NCBI RefSeq assembly: GCF_022539505.1
Contig: NC_061508.1
Coordinates: forward strand, 263,072,736-263,136,735
Origin: Lolium rigidum
Taxonomy: Eukaryota > Streptophyta > Magnoliopsida > Poales > Poaceae
Length of the DNA stretch: 64,000 nucleotides
Direction: 5' to 3'
The number at the start of each line of letters is the position of its first letter. Within the stretch, counting starts at the first letter, position 1. Shown here piece by piece: positions 52,504-63,928 of this stretch. Made by a program: the position numbers and the translations under genes. Below the pieces are notes generated by a model. It saw only the letters and a list, made by a program, of their open reading frames with translations. It was not told the DNA's origin and searched no databases.

Positions 52504-52679
52504 TCACTTTTCGAAAGAATAGAAGATATAGTCTTATATGCGGGATTAGGTGGAGCTCAGAGGATAAATTATGCCCCTAAATCACGCGATAAACTTACGG
52601 GCAAACGTGGCTGGATTCAGTTGGTTCAAATTTGGTTGCCTCCCATGATTCTTCGAACAATCTGTGTTTGTTGTTAAGG

Positions 52680-54300
52680 GTGTGTTTGGTTCCTCGCAAA
52701 CGTAGTTTCTCACATTTACGGTTGCCAAAATTGGTAGTTTGGTAGTCCATCATTTTCTGCTTTTGGTTAGCATGAACTTTAAAGCACCCTCCGCATGTCC
52801 TTAAAAAAATGCTCGATCTCACCGTTCTTGTTGGGACATGTTGGTGGGCACAAAAAGAGAGAAAGGCGTGTTCGGGGGAGAACAATGGGGATGGTGGGAG
52901 CCGGAAATTTGGCTCCATGTTTAGCCGTGAAAAGTAGCCTCATGACGCTTTTAATTGGTCACCACCACTGTATAACAAATTGGATGCTCACTTTTCCTCT
53001 CAGGAGTGAAGCATGCAGCGACATCATCTAGATCTGGAGCATTGACTGAGGTTGGTCTCACCGGTGTGCGGCACCGGCAAATCCTTTCCATCTCCAACAT
53101 TCTCATTGAATGAGGCGATGAGTGGGGGGGAGAGATAGCAAACTCACAAATGGTGGAGAGCCAAAATGGGGAGAGAAGAACAAAAAAAAGAGAGAGAAAG
53201 AAGAAGACTTTATTTGAATTTGTGATAAAAAAAATTGCTCGTTGGGTTCGATCCGGCTAGGCCGGTAGTACCGGCCAAGGGATGACGGTAATATCGCCGG
53301 AGCGGTGCGTTGGCTAGGCGAAGGGCGAGGGGGCCGGCCCAGTATGGCGGCACGATAATAGCAGTTGGGGCGACCCGAAACAACCGGCCTGGTACCGGCG
53401 TAGTGTTAGCCGTGCGTGCGATGCTTGCAGAGTTCTACTTGAGTCCAACTTTGCATATTCAAAGACCGAAGATGAGAAACAAAAAGTTCACACCGGAGGC
53501 GCTGTCCCAATGTTTTGGATAACTACTAGCATGACGAGCAACAAGGCTAACTTTTAAGGCCCAGTTCGTTTTGGCTTCGGCTTGAGCATAAACCACTCTA
53601 GCTTGAGCTGACTGAGTTTTCATATGAAAAGTCTACAATGCCCCCAAAATAGTTTTGGGTTCCCACTAAATGATTCTGGGTTATTTTGCACTGTTTTTGG
53701 GTATATATATGAGCATAAACAATTTCCATAGATCATTCTTCGGGTTTGCAGCAATTAACGGCAAAAACCAAAGTTCATAATTAACTATTGCGTCACACAC
53801 ACTGGTGGAGATAAAAAACCAACAAGCCAAATACTGAAAGAATAATCAGAAATTAGAACAACCGAAGCACATCCCATCTGTACGCTAGTAATCAACCGCA
53901 TACATCAGCATGTTAACTCAGATCGATGGAGCATGCAGCCCTCTTTCCGGCGCCGGGCAGCACGAGTGGAGAACACGAGTACCACAAGGCAACCAACAGG
54001 CAGCAACTCAGAGGCGTAACTGCAGGTCTGATGCAGGTGAGGCTTGAGAGGCCAGCGGCGGGAGCAGCAGGCCAGCGCCCAGCCGTAGGTGGGAGCACCG
54101 ATGGACGGCCGCAGCAGATCGAGGTCGGCTTGATCTAGGCCGACGGGATGGGGTGGTCGGTGGCAGCCGGAGTGGTCAGAGGCGGCGGCGGAGGGCTGAG
54201 GAACCCTATCTCGGGACAGGAGATGCGATAGAGGAGAGAAAGAAAAGGAAACTTCTGTAGCTCGGCAGGAAACGGTTCGTGGATGCACGCGGTGGCAGTA
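52680..54300. other. Spacer without recognised gene
   Basis: At 52,680 GGTGTGTTTGGTTCC resembles a MITE terminus, but its partner was not found. At 53,555-53,700 the text AAGGCCCAGTTCGTTTTGGC also resembles a repeat edge. At 53,905-54,288 the minus strand has an open frame with no recognisable domain in GC-rich text. Nothing here supports a gene call. Confidence 0.35.
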
Positions 54301-54320
54301 TCTTTATCTTTATCTTTACT

Positions 54321-55325
54321 AGTATTATATTCGAGTTGGTACGTTGTCAAAAATGTTTGATGTCAAAGATTGGAGGCATCTTGACCATCCAATCTTATTA
54401 AACGTCTCCCGTTTGCCATCCAGCCATCTGTGCGATCTACCTTCTCAAAATCTTCTAAACACCGATCACTTTCCAAAATCAAGGTCGGGAACATTTATAA
54501 CGAGATCGCCACAATCAATCTGGAGAGAGCAATTGGTAATACTCAAGAATACATGGAAGCAATACCGATCACCATAATTGTAATCATTAGTATTACATGG
54601 AAAGCAACGAGGACTTATTCGCAAAAAAGTGCAATCATGACCATTAGTGGTGCACAGACTTGCCACCAATCAGACTTCCATTTTTTTGCCAGAGACGTTC
54701 TGATCCTTCTTAGTCGCGTCTTAATTTCATCTGAATTCTGAGCATCCTTCAGAACAGGAGAATCAACGAAACAGCGCATCATTTTCCCATTGCCACACAA
54801 GGGGTTTACTACCGAGTCAATTAAAAAAGAACGGAGGGAGTATTATATTCGAGTTGGTACTTCGTAAAAAAATGTTTGATGTCAAAGATTGGAGGCATCT
54901 TCATCATCCAAGCTTACTAAACGTCTCTCGCTTGTCATCCAGCCATCCGTGCGATCTACCTTCTCAAAATCTTCTAAACACCGATCACTTTCCAAAATCA
55001 AGGTCGGGAACATTTATAACGGGATCGCCACAATCAAACTGGAGAGAGCAATTGGTAATACAAAAGAATACATGGAAAGCAATACCGATCACCGTAATTG
55101 TAATAGTTAGTATTATATGGAAAGCAACGAGGACTTATTGGCAAAAAAAGTGCAATCATGACCATTAGTGGTGCATAGACTTGCCACCAATCAAACTTCC
55201 ATTTTCTGGCCAGAGACCGTTCCGATCCTTCTTAGTCACGTCTTAATTTCATCTGAATTCTGAGCATCCTTCGGAACGGGAGAATCAACGAAACAGCGCA
55301 TCATTTTCCCATTGCCACACAAGGG
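54321..55325 (+). repeat. Tandem duplication of about 485 bp
   Basis: Copies at 54321-54804 and 54839-55325 begin AGTATTATATTCGAGTTGG and end CATTGCCACACAAGGGG, with scattered substitutions and small indels (roughly 94% by eye). The 34-bp joint contains AACGGAGGGAGTA, which resembles a Stowaway end. No coding function is evident. Confidence 0.88.
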
Positions 55326-55730
55326 GAAGAAATATAGGCGAGCGGCAGCCGGATAGGGTTTGTCACCTCCCCTTTCTTGTTATCCTCTAGCGCTGTCACC
55401 GAGAAACGGAACTTCCGCCTCAACCCGCGCCGGTGCCGGCCTGGGCTGCATCAGCCACGACGGGACAGAGGTAGGCAAGTCGCGGAAGGATCGAGTTCAA
55501 TCGATATCGCTATCGCCGGTCGATTCCCCCGCTTACCCAACTTCATGGCTACAGGATTCCCATGTGCCGCCTCCATCACCCTCCCACCGCTGCCGCCACA
55601 TCACAATAGAAGACGATCATATGGTGGGGGAGGGGATCCATAGGAGCAAGACGTATGGGTCCCAACGGCGAGGACGGATGGTCTACACGTCTTCGAGAGC
55701 AGGTACACGGCTTGACTGCTCCCTTCTCCA

Positions 55731-55731
<1 letters not shown>

Positions 55732-55764
<33 letters not shown>
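55732..55764. repeat. (CT)n microsatellite
   Basis: About 16 CT units with one TT interruption, directly followed by GCAGCAGACATGGCG. The tract plus CAG has the form of a splice acceptor, and the same arrangement recurs at 55905-55940. Confidence 0.9.
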
Positions 55765-55902
55765 GCAGCAGACATGGCGTTGGCGAAGACGGCCACATCG
55801 AGCACGACCCTGGCGACGACACAAACAACAGTGTGCAGGTACACGCCCAGTTTCCCACTTCCTCCTCCACCCATGTGCTCTTCATCACGTCTCACCTCCT
55901 CC

Positions 55903-55904
<2 letters not shown>

Positions 55905-55940
<36 letters not shown>
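55905..55940. repeat. (CT)n microsatellite
   Basis: About 18 CT units followed by CATGCAGCAGCGATG, parallel to the tract at 55732-55764. Confidence 0.9.
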
Positions 55941-55943
<3 letters not shown>

Positions 55944-56039
55944 GCAGCAGCGATGTCAGATCTTGGAGCACAACATTTCTACCGGGATTGTTCCTTGATG
56001 TTAGGTATGTTTTAGGTTTCAGTTTGATCTCATGAAGTC

Positions 56040-58020
56040 GCAAACAAGTGATGATGGCAGATTGGTAGCAACGGAGCAACTGCCATGGCAAGCTGAGGCT
56101 GTGTGAGAAATAGCAGCAGTCAGGAAGGCCACTATCTCGTTGTGCTCGACCTCCTTGAGTCCCAAAGCAGAAGCAAGTGGCTGGAGCAGAGAACTGTGGT
56201 GGTTTCGTTGGTGGACACGACTAGGTTCGTTCTCTTTGGTCCTTCTCTGAACTTTTGGCCCGAAGGTTCAGGTTTTGCTTGACATGAACTGGTGTCCCCT
56301 ATATTTTCTGATGTGTAGCTTTAAGTAGTAATTCAAAACCTCTACTGCAACCATCCATCTACGCTCTATAAAAAGCTTCATTTTTGCCATATTTTGTTGA
56401 CCTCTGGAAATAGACTCAGTGACATTGGAAGCGAGTCCCCGGTAGCATGGACAGAGGCCCATGAAATTCAGAGATGGTCATCATGCCATGATAATGAACA
56501 CGATATGTACTCTCCTTCTCTCCTACTATTGCTTGTTTTGGATTGCATATAACATCGTTGGGTTACATGAAGAACTACAAGTGCATTTTCATGATTCGTT
56601 TTCACTTAGATGTACGTTTTGAACATTCTAGATTCATAATGCAAGGTGAACTTTTGCAACTTTTTTTGCCTGTATCAAATATTAAGAAAATGCAATTATG
56701 TTCTGTTTTATCAAATCATCTTTAGTGACAGGTTTGATTCTTATTCTATTTGGATCTAACCCTTTAGTTGGGTTAACCTAGATATTAATTTTTGTGTTGC
56801 TTGTCAAGTGGAAGGAAGCAACCAACTTCTTTTGGTATTGTACATTCTTGCAACAAATGGCCAAACAAGTTCCGTGATGCATGCGCTTTGTACATGTATA
56901 CAGATTCGATAGGGAGGTCCTTCTGATTTATTCATCATTACCACAATATGTGTTGAATTAGGTGTTAAACTAAGAGGAAACCGATGATGCATGCTTGTTA
57001 CAAGGTATTGATCTTGTAATGTATGAAAGTGTGCATCACATAAATATCTGGAAATTTCTGTACTGGTACCATGGTCGAGTGAATTGATTTATTTAGATAA
57101 CATGGCAAAAAAGCAATATTTGATGCCTCTCCAGGCCACGAGTGCATGGCTCTGCCAAGGAAAACTTACTTTGTGAACCTCAGCGATGCAGATTTCTCTC
57201 TCTTAATTTATATGTGTTTTATTGTGTGTGTGTGGGGGGGGGGGGGGTAGTAAAGAGAGGTTCTAGCATCATACACAAGTTCATAATACTCATCCATCTT
57301 AAAAACCAAGAAATTGTAGAGGTACATAATGATTGATTTTATTTGCGTTCAATAAACAGCAGAGCCATAGCTTGGTAGACATAATTTGCTAGATGGGGAT
57401 TTTTCTTGCTATATTGTGCTACGAGCTGTCCAAGTTGGCTTGGAAGTGTAATTATATCCTTGGTGGGGTTCAGTTATTCTGGGAGTCCTTGTATTGCTTG
57501 ATTACTTATTTTTTCATATCATTTGTTTACATTGCGCTCTCAAGATTTGTTCGCCACGCACTATTGTTAGCCAATGTCTAATTCATATTTTCATGTTCAA
57601 TGTGGTATAAATATCTGACTGTTTATTTAATTGGCATTTAACTGCATCCCAATTCTTCATTATATCTGATCCATAGTGTACAAATACTTCTGCTATAAGA
57701 ATAAATAATACCATTGCTGATTTTATGATGAAGGAGATGGCCATTTTCATGACTAAGTAAAAAATTATATATATGGTTCTGTTGAAGTACTATCTTCATC
57801 TGTAATGACATCGAAAGGATCTTTTGCGATCCCATCAAAACAAGCCACCTTTCTGACGGCACATCAGGAAAAAATTCTTGACAACATTGTAATACCTAAT
57901 GCATCTTTTAATAAAACAAATTAGTTGAAGCGGCCTGGTTTGCATAGTACCGTAGGCAGAATACAATGGTGATGCTTTTTTTTCTTTGCTTGGGGTGAGA
58001 TGACTATAAAATATATTGGC
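56040..58020. other. AT-rich interior of Helitron 3, no gene seen
   Basis: Only short frames on both strands. A TG repeat running into a G-run lies at about 57,220-57,247. I find no coding domain or terminal repeat. Confidence 0.4.
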
Positions 58021-59163
58021 GACGATGAAGAAAAAATATAAACCGTAGCAACGCACGGGCATTCAACTAGTAGCGTAAATAACGTAGGTATAAGGGACAA
58101 AGTTAAATACCGATTCGATCGCAGCTCCGGAAGCTGCAGGAAGCTGGGGTATAGCAGCTTTCCCCAATCGTGAAGGAATGGGTGGAAACGGCTATCCTAC
58201 AAAACGGCTTAAAAATGAGTTCTTTTCAGCTTAGGCTTATTTACACCTCCAAGCTGTCTAGAAGCTTCAAAAGAACTGGGCCTAAGAGGATTGCACTGGC
58301 TGCAAGGCTCTACAACTTTCAACTCGACGGAAGAGGGAACTTTCTCCACAATGTATCTTTGCACGACCAAGAGTGCTTTATGGGCTTCCACGATCCTATC
58401 CCTTCTCATCGAGAGGCATTTACCGGTTTTGCTGCTAGAACAGAAAATTCCACCATGGACAAAGGTGCTAAGTGTAAGGCGCTGAAGCGACTTTGCATTC
58501 TCGAGAATATGGCACGTTAGCTCAACCATGCTCTTTGCAGAACAGAAACCAACGATCTGCACATATTTGATGCTCCTGTGCAAGTGCCCTGGCATCTTCC
58601 TTAGATCATGAGAAGAATCTCCTAAAACTGATTCTTGCTCCATGTCAACCGGCTCTACCTGCATTCGAATGGAATAGATGTCAATGTAAAAAATAACGTC
58701 TTTAACTAGTAATGCATTCTCCACCACAGATATATCGGTCTATTCGACCAGAGGAAGATGTCTTACAAACAACAAGAAAGTCTCCAGCGAAGGACAAGCA
58801 TCAAGAAAAGGGACCAGAGAGAGATAATCATAGTCTGGGGAAATAAACCCAAAGCACAGTTTCCGGAGGTGGAGGAAGTTGGTACCACCAGTGTATCACC
58901 CTGCATAAATATATATAAAAAAATGCTTCAGACTAATTATTTAAGGACTTCGCTACTTTTTGTTGCATAATGCTAGTATCTAATAATCTGAAGTTTAAGA
59001 GTATACCACATATGTAGATATGTCAAGACCTTCAAGATTTGGCACCATGTGCGGATGATTTTTGCAAGCATAATGAAACATGGCCCAACATGAACTAAAG
59101 AATTTTAAATTTTGCAATGAATCACCAAGTGATAGCCGTAACAGAGCACCCTCATACTTAAAA

Positions 59164-61761
59164 CTAGATGACACCCCGCGCGTTGCAGCGGAATATTTGC
59201 ACATATGTTGAAGCGTAGATAAAAAATAGACAAAACACCTTCAAAGAAAACAAACAGATGAAAAGAAGGGTGGATGGTATGAACTTATGAGATGTTTTGA
59301 GGTGATTCACCGATTTACAGTTTTTCATATTGTTTATACTTATTAGATAATTAGGAACTTTTAATATTCTTCTGTTCGCATGGAAAATGCCGATAGTATA
59401 AAGTTGGCTAATGGGTGCTTGCCATTCTTTAGTTGTGTCAGAAAATATATCTGAAAATTGTAGACTAATACACAGTTTGAGTTCGTGGTAGAATACATAG
59501 TAGCAAGACACCTTTTAATATATGCTTGAACATATGAAGTGAACATTCACAACAATCATACATAAGTCCTCATAGTAGGGAGATCAATACGAATGGAATA
59601 TATAAATATTAAAATAACAATTGCACCAAGAGAGAGCCAAGCTGGAACATGGATACATGGAAAACACCTTTTAGACTGATGTCAAATACTAACCAAATTT
59701 GCACAACAACATAGACAGACAAAATGACACGGCGTGATTTTTTCCTTCGCTCTTATGACCACAACCCACACCAATGGAAAAAAAAAAAGAAAAGAACGAA
59801 TCTGCATCAAGCCACCAAGCAATCTATCCCTTTAGGAAATGGATCAAAATGAGTTTCTTCCGTACATGAACTCGGTTCACCACTATCTCCTGTGAGCCTG
59901 TGAAACCTGAATATTTTATGAGTACAATATATGATAGCTCAGCTCTTGTGTTGTTCGTTACTACTTGATAGAGGATTACAACACTATATCCTGCGGAAGC
60001 CATTTTGAAAATAAGAGCCTTTAAAGCTAGTTTTTTGGGTAAGGTGTATCGAATATAAAAATGCAGTCTTGCAAAGATAGAAGAATAACGACCATTTGTT
60101 ATATAGAGGGAAGTATAAACATGTGTCTTGACATACCAATTGTTTGTATCAGTCAGGGAGGATGAATGTATATCTGCCATTCTGCCAAAGGTCCATGTGA
60201 GCTTTCAAGCGTAATGAAAGAAAACAAACTATATGGCAGCATCACATGTCCAAAACTGCATATGAAAATATAACAGACAATTTTCATTGGGACTACTCTT
60301 TTTTTTTAGGGAGGGACTACTCTTTTATTAGTACAACAACAAAGTTAGATGGATCGGGAGTAGGCAAGACAATTGTTGAAGACATTAGGCAAACCTGCAA
60401 TGGAATTTGGGGAACAACAATCTAGCAGGAGATTGTAGAGAGAATTTACTCTGCGTTCAGAGAAAGGAAAGGAAACATATATTAGGTTATCCAAAGATAT
60501 GTGAAATATGAAAAGTGAAAAGAAAGATTGGTAAGAGAAAGGACCGTTCGTGCTTACAGCATACAGCGCATGTACAACAGAAAATCAGCCAAGATTGCTG
60601 CATGAACAACCTGGCCTTTTCTATACCTGAAATAACGAATATATAGGTTAAAAAAACTGCGCTAAAAAGGTAAGCGGTGATAATTCCTGTATAGCATCTG
60701 ATCCAACACCGGCTTCCAAAGCTGAAATACAATCTGGGTCATAAAATTTTCATTTAACTCATAAAATCTTCATTCTGCGATAAAAAAAAGGAACTCAAGG
60801 ATATGCTCCAGCCCCATACAATTTGTTTTGCCATATGTAGCCAATACTTACCTGAAAAACAAATAACATGCACTCAGGCAAGAATCTGTCCGCATGCAGG
60901 CCATCAGACCGAGAAATCTCCAGCGAGCAGACTGAGAGGCAAGAAATCCAAATAAACCAGGAGGGCCCGAGGTAGCAGCTGACGATCCGATGGAATCAGG
61001 TGTAGGTAGACCGTCCAGCGCTTTTCCAGCGGGAGATGAACCTTACAAATTAGGAAGATGTACCGAGGGATTGTAAAAAGTGAAGGAGGAATAGGATGGA
61101 AAGTAATTGGTGTGGATGCGGATGTCAGCATGGCTTTCTTTTTAAGGCTGGAGGCAAGGGCGGCGGCGGATGAGCTCCATTGAGAAGTTTTCGGTTGTTC
61201 AATGCCCAGATTTAACACGTAGTAAATTCATGAGCGTTAAGTCGCGGCAGAGGAGGACGGACGTTGGCGGCGGGGAGGAAGACGAACAGAATAGCTAGGT
61301 TGCTGATATATATTTTTTTTTTTTTGCGAAAACATCCAGCGAGTCGGCCATCGAGCTTCTGAGCCGACGAACGAAAATGTAGCCCATTTGCTGGCCGAAC
61401 AACATAATCCCAGCCCATATCAGTCTGAAGCTACAGCCCATGACGGTCCGAACCAAGGGGAAGCTACTCACGAGTCACGATGATGCTGTGCAAGGTGCAC
61501 CACCGCACGTTGTTTTTCGCGACTGTACTTCGGTCGAACGGGGTCATGGACCGGTGCCATCGGTCGGCCCATCTGGTCGAGGCGAGTGGGTCTGCCCAGG
61601 AAGGGCGATCGGTAGCCTTCTGCCGTGTCGGTCTGGCGTGCACAATTGCCCGGTACGGCTGAAAACGATGCGGGGAGGTGAAATTTGTTAATAAGCCTAC
61701 GTGGCTCGCTGTGAGACCAGGAAAATGGGGCCATCTATTAAGAAAGAGAAGATTGTAGAGA
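59164..61761 (-). mobile_element. Helitron 4, non-autonomous, 2598 bp, in F-box exon 3
   Basis: Read on the minus strand it starts TCTCTACAATC (61761) after host A (61762) and ends CTAG (59167-59164) before host T (59163). Joining the flanks gives codons for APN|FKYEGALL, and the exon total becomes a multiple of three, so the site is exact with no duplication. The 3' end has CCGCTGCAACGCGCGGGG before CTAG, the same core as Helitrons 2 and 3. No replicase is encoded, and I recognise no captured gene. Confidence 0.92.
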
Positions 61762-62444
61762 TTCGGGGCTTTGCTCTCTATAACTTTCAGATTTGTGCAA
61801 CAATTGACATCCAGGTGGCTAAGACGTTGCAGCAGGCTAGGTATCTCCAGGAAAGTTATCTCATTGCACAATACGAGTCTTAAGTTATCCAAAGCAAGTG
61901 AAATGGAAAGAAGGCACCTTAACTCATCACCCGTAATATGTACAGAACACAAGCTCAGACTAGTTAGGCTTCTTAAGGAGCCAAGCTCAGTCGTGGGACG
62001 GAAGGCACAATTCATGAGTTTAAGATCCCGAATCGACTTGCCACTCCCATCAAGTAAAAGTGGACATGGAAAGTTGTACACATGTGCATCATCATATGAG
62101 TGTAGTTTCAGCCATAGGTCAAGCTTTTCGATCCCTGGTCTAACAGCAATATAAAGCCAACGATCAAGATCACAGGAGGTGCTGAACATGAGAAAATCAT
62201 TTATTTCAAGCCTGAGTGCCTTCGTGCCAATACGGGAGCGTTCTTTCAGAATCTGGTTGGTTATACTTGCAAGAGCACTCGATATTTCAAATGATGATGA
62301 CATCTCGTCTTCCAAACCCAGTGCTTTCCTAGTTATGTCGAGATTGGGATAACATCTCCAAGAATGTCGAAATGCATGAGACACGCATGCAACACGTGCA
62401 ACATCTCGTAGAGGAAGTAGAGAATGTATATGATGCCATATATC

Positions 62445-63221
62445 CTGCATGCACAAGCATTGGGGAAAAGTTCAACATTGGAATTACAAAGGCAAACGGT
62501 TGCTTGAATCTGGAAAAGAAAAACAGTACAATGTGGAGTAACACTAACAATATAGGGTACTTATATCTGAACATTCAAATGTCCATAAGACCATGTAAAA
62601 AAACCTAACAAGTTTAGCAGCTACTACAGTGTAAGATAGATGGCATTAACATCAGTAATTAAGCTGGCGGGATAACAGGTTGGACAGAGCAGATGAATTC
62701 ATCTTACACAACTACAAGAATATGCCTTTTCAATCCTATACCATATAACAGGAATTAGGAATTATCATAATGAAACCAACGCCTAGCACGAACTGTGAAG
62801 CCAAGGAAAGCATTCAGAGGTAGCATATATATAAAAAGAAATTCTTGTTGAAACTAAGGGCCTGCTTGATTTTTCCATGTCGGGGCAAACCAAAAAAAAT
62901 CGCCCCACTTGGGTTGACTTTTAAATCGCCCAAATTCACATGCTTGCATTCATATATGGCACGCCAGCCAATTTTGCCTACATTTGGCTTTACCCAATTT
63001 TGGGCATTACAGAAAGACAGGCGCTGGATATTTACCACACTCTCATGGGAAGAAGTAGGAAGCCACTAATAAGGGGATATCATATGCAAGTAGGAAATCA
63101 ACTCTTTATCAAATGACAGTTTTATTTAGCAAGCACTGATCCACCAATTTGTTCAACCAGAACAGTCACAGTGATATTTTACGTGCAATAATATAAGTTA
63201 TCTCAGAATTTAATTGCGAAC
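62445..63221 (-). other. F-box gene intron 2
   Basis: The intron lies between CCTGAG/GTTCGC (63222/63221) and GCATGCAG/GATATATGG (62445/62444). A direct phrase CCAAAAAAAATCGCCCCACTTG occurs near 62,890. No mobile element with both ends was found. Confidence 0.55.
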
Positions 63222-63328
63222 CTCAGGAAGATTTTTTCCTGAATATCTCAATTTTTTATCACTCCGAGAATTGTCATCTTGCCGGCAGGGTGAGTCCTTC
63301 CTTTTAGCAGCTGAAGTCACTGATTCAT

Positions 63329-63680
63329 CTGCAGTACATGATGAACTGGTTAGAAGTACAGATGTGCTGATGGAAGAAAACAACAATTAGAACACAGGCA
63401 CGTCCGATTTTACTTCATTATCTAAGTTTTGGAAAAATAAGCTGTATTAACAGGAGTTTGTTTCTCACAATAAGCAACATGTATGGATCAACCGCGGAGT
63501 TGTTCATAAGGCAGTTGAACAGGTTACAGATTCAATGCAAAAAAGAAGAAAAAATACAGGTTAAATAGATCGATGGTAAAAGGAACATGTTGAATATGTC
63601 GGTACATGCATGCAGACACAACATAGACAGAGATGAATAAACAGAGCGGCCGGGGGAGGAGCTAAGAGTTGGTGGCTTAC
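63329..63680 (-). other. F-box gene intron 1
   Basis: Donor GCCGCA/GTAAGCC (63681/63680) and acceptor TACTGCAG/ATGAATC (63329/63328) set the edges. The phase-1 junction gives SRNESVTS across the splice. AT-rich, no other feature. Confidence 0.55.
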
Positions 63681-63726
63681 TGCGGCTTTGAATTGGCCGG
63701 CGACGCCGATCCCGACGCATGGACAT

Positions 63727-63928
63727 GAGCCGATTGAGTGGCAGCAGCCCCATATGATGCGACGATACCAGGGCCCAGGGGCAGTGGTGAGGGGTGAAAC
63801 CAACAAGGCGAGGCGGGAGGGTATTCGCGTCGGCGCCGGGGCGGAGGAGAAGCCTAACAAGTACGGAAGGGGGAGGAAACCGGACAGGACTCCCGTCCAA
63901 CACACACGATAGTACGTATTTTCTTTAT
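63727..63928 (-). promoter_or_regulatory. Upstream region of the F-box gene
   Basis: About 200 bp separate the start codon from the Mutator-like element. On the minus strand CCATAAAG (about 63,923-63,930) overlaps the element edge and is the only TATA-like text, so the true promoter may have been displaced by the insertion. Weak evidence. Confidence 0.25.

Larger units (their letters stand above)
47519..52679 (+). repeat. Tandem duplication of a 535-550 bp unit, first copy split by Helitron 2
   Basis: Unit 1 is 47519-47624 plus 51700-52127; unit 2 is about 52128-52679. Both begin GGGACGAAGATTTGGTGCAC, contain a fold-back element, then a conserved part (GATATAGTCTTATATGCGGG) and end GCTATTAAGGG or GTTGTTAAGGG. 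In both, the plus strand encodes a similar peptide (EDIVLYAGLGGAQRINYAPK). I do not recognise it, and conservation may only reflect recent duplication. Confidence 0.85.
54313..58070 (+). mobile_element. Helitron 3 (3' end clear, 5' end tentative)
   Basis: The 3' end is CTAG (58067-58070) before T, preceded by CCGTAGCAACGCACGGG (58043-58059), which pairs CCGT with ACGG and shares the GCAACGC(A/G)CGGG core with Helitrons 2 and 4. The 5' end is proposed at TCTTTACTAGTATT (54313) after A, similar to the TCTATACC and TCTCTAC starts of the others, but no empty site is available to test it. No Rep/helicase is visible. Confidence 0.45.
58209..63726 (-). pseudogene. F-box/LRR (FBD-like) protein gene interrupted by a Helitron
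   Basis: Exons on the minus strand: 63681-63726 (ATG at 63726, MSMRRDRRRRPIQSR), 63222-63328 (to KKLRYSGKNLPE), 62444-61762 continuing at 59163-59007, 58767-58900, 58209-58658. The F-box core DIWHHIHSLLPLRDVARVAC opens exon 3, followed by leucine-rich text (LRSLTSLSLCSVHITGDELR), and the C terminus has GFCSAKSMVELTCHI and VPSSVELKVVEPCSQC, typical of large grass F-box families. Such proteins act as substrate receptors of SCF ubiquitin ligases. Exon 3 is cut by Helitron 4; without it the exon is 840 bp, 280 codons in phase. Exon 4 is 134 bp and needs one extra base (near 58,893) to reach the leucine-rich frame. I therefore call it a pseudogene. Confidence 0.87.

Noticed and set aside
52680..53560. 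GGTGTGTTTGGTTCC and AAGGCCCAGTTCGTTTTGGC as ends of one MITE
   Set aside because: The two sequences are not inverted repeats of each other and no target duplication was found.
55360..56035. Possible multi-exon gene next to (CT)n tracts
   Set aside because: The tracts plus CAG look like acceptors, but the frames on either side show no domain, cannot be joined in phase and are GC/CT-rich by chance.
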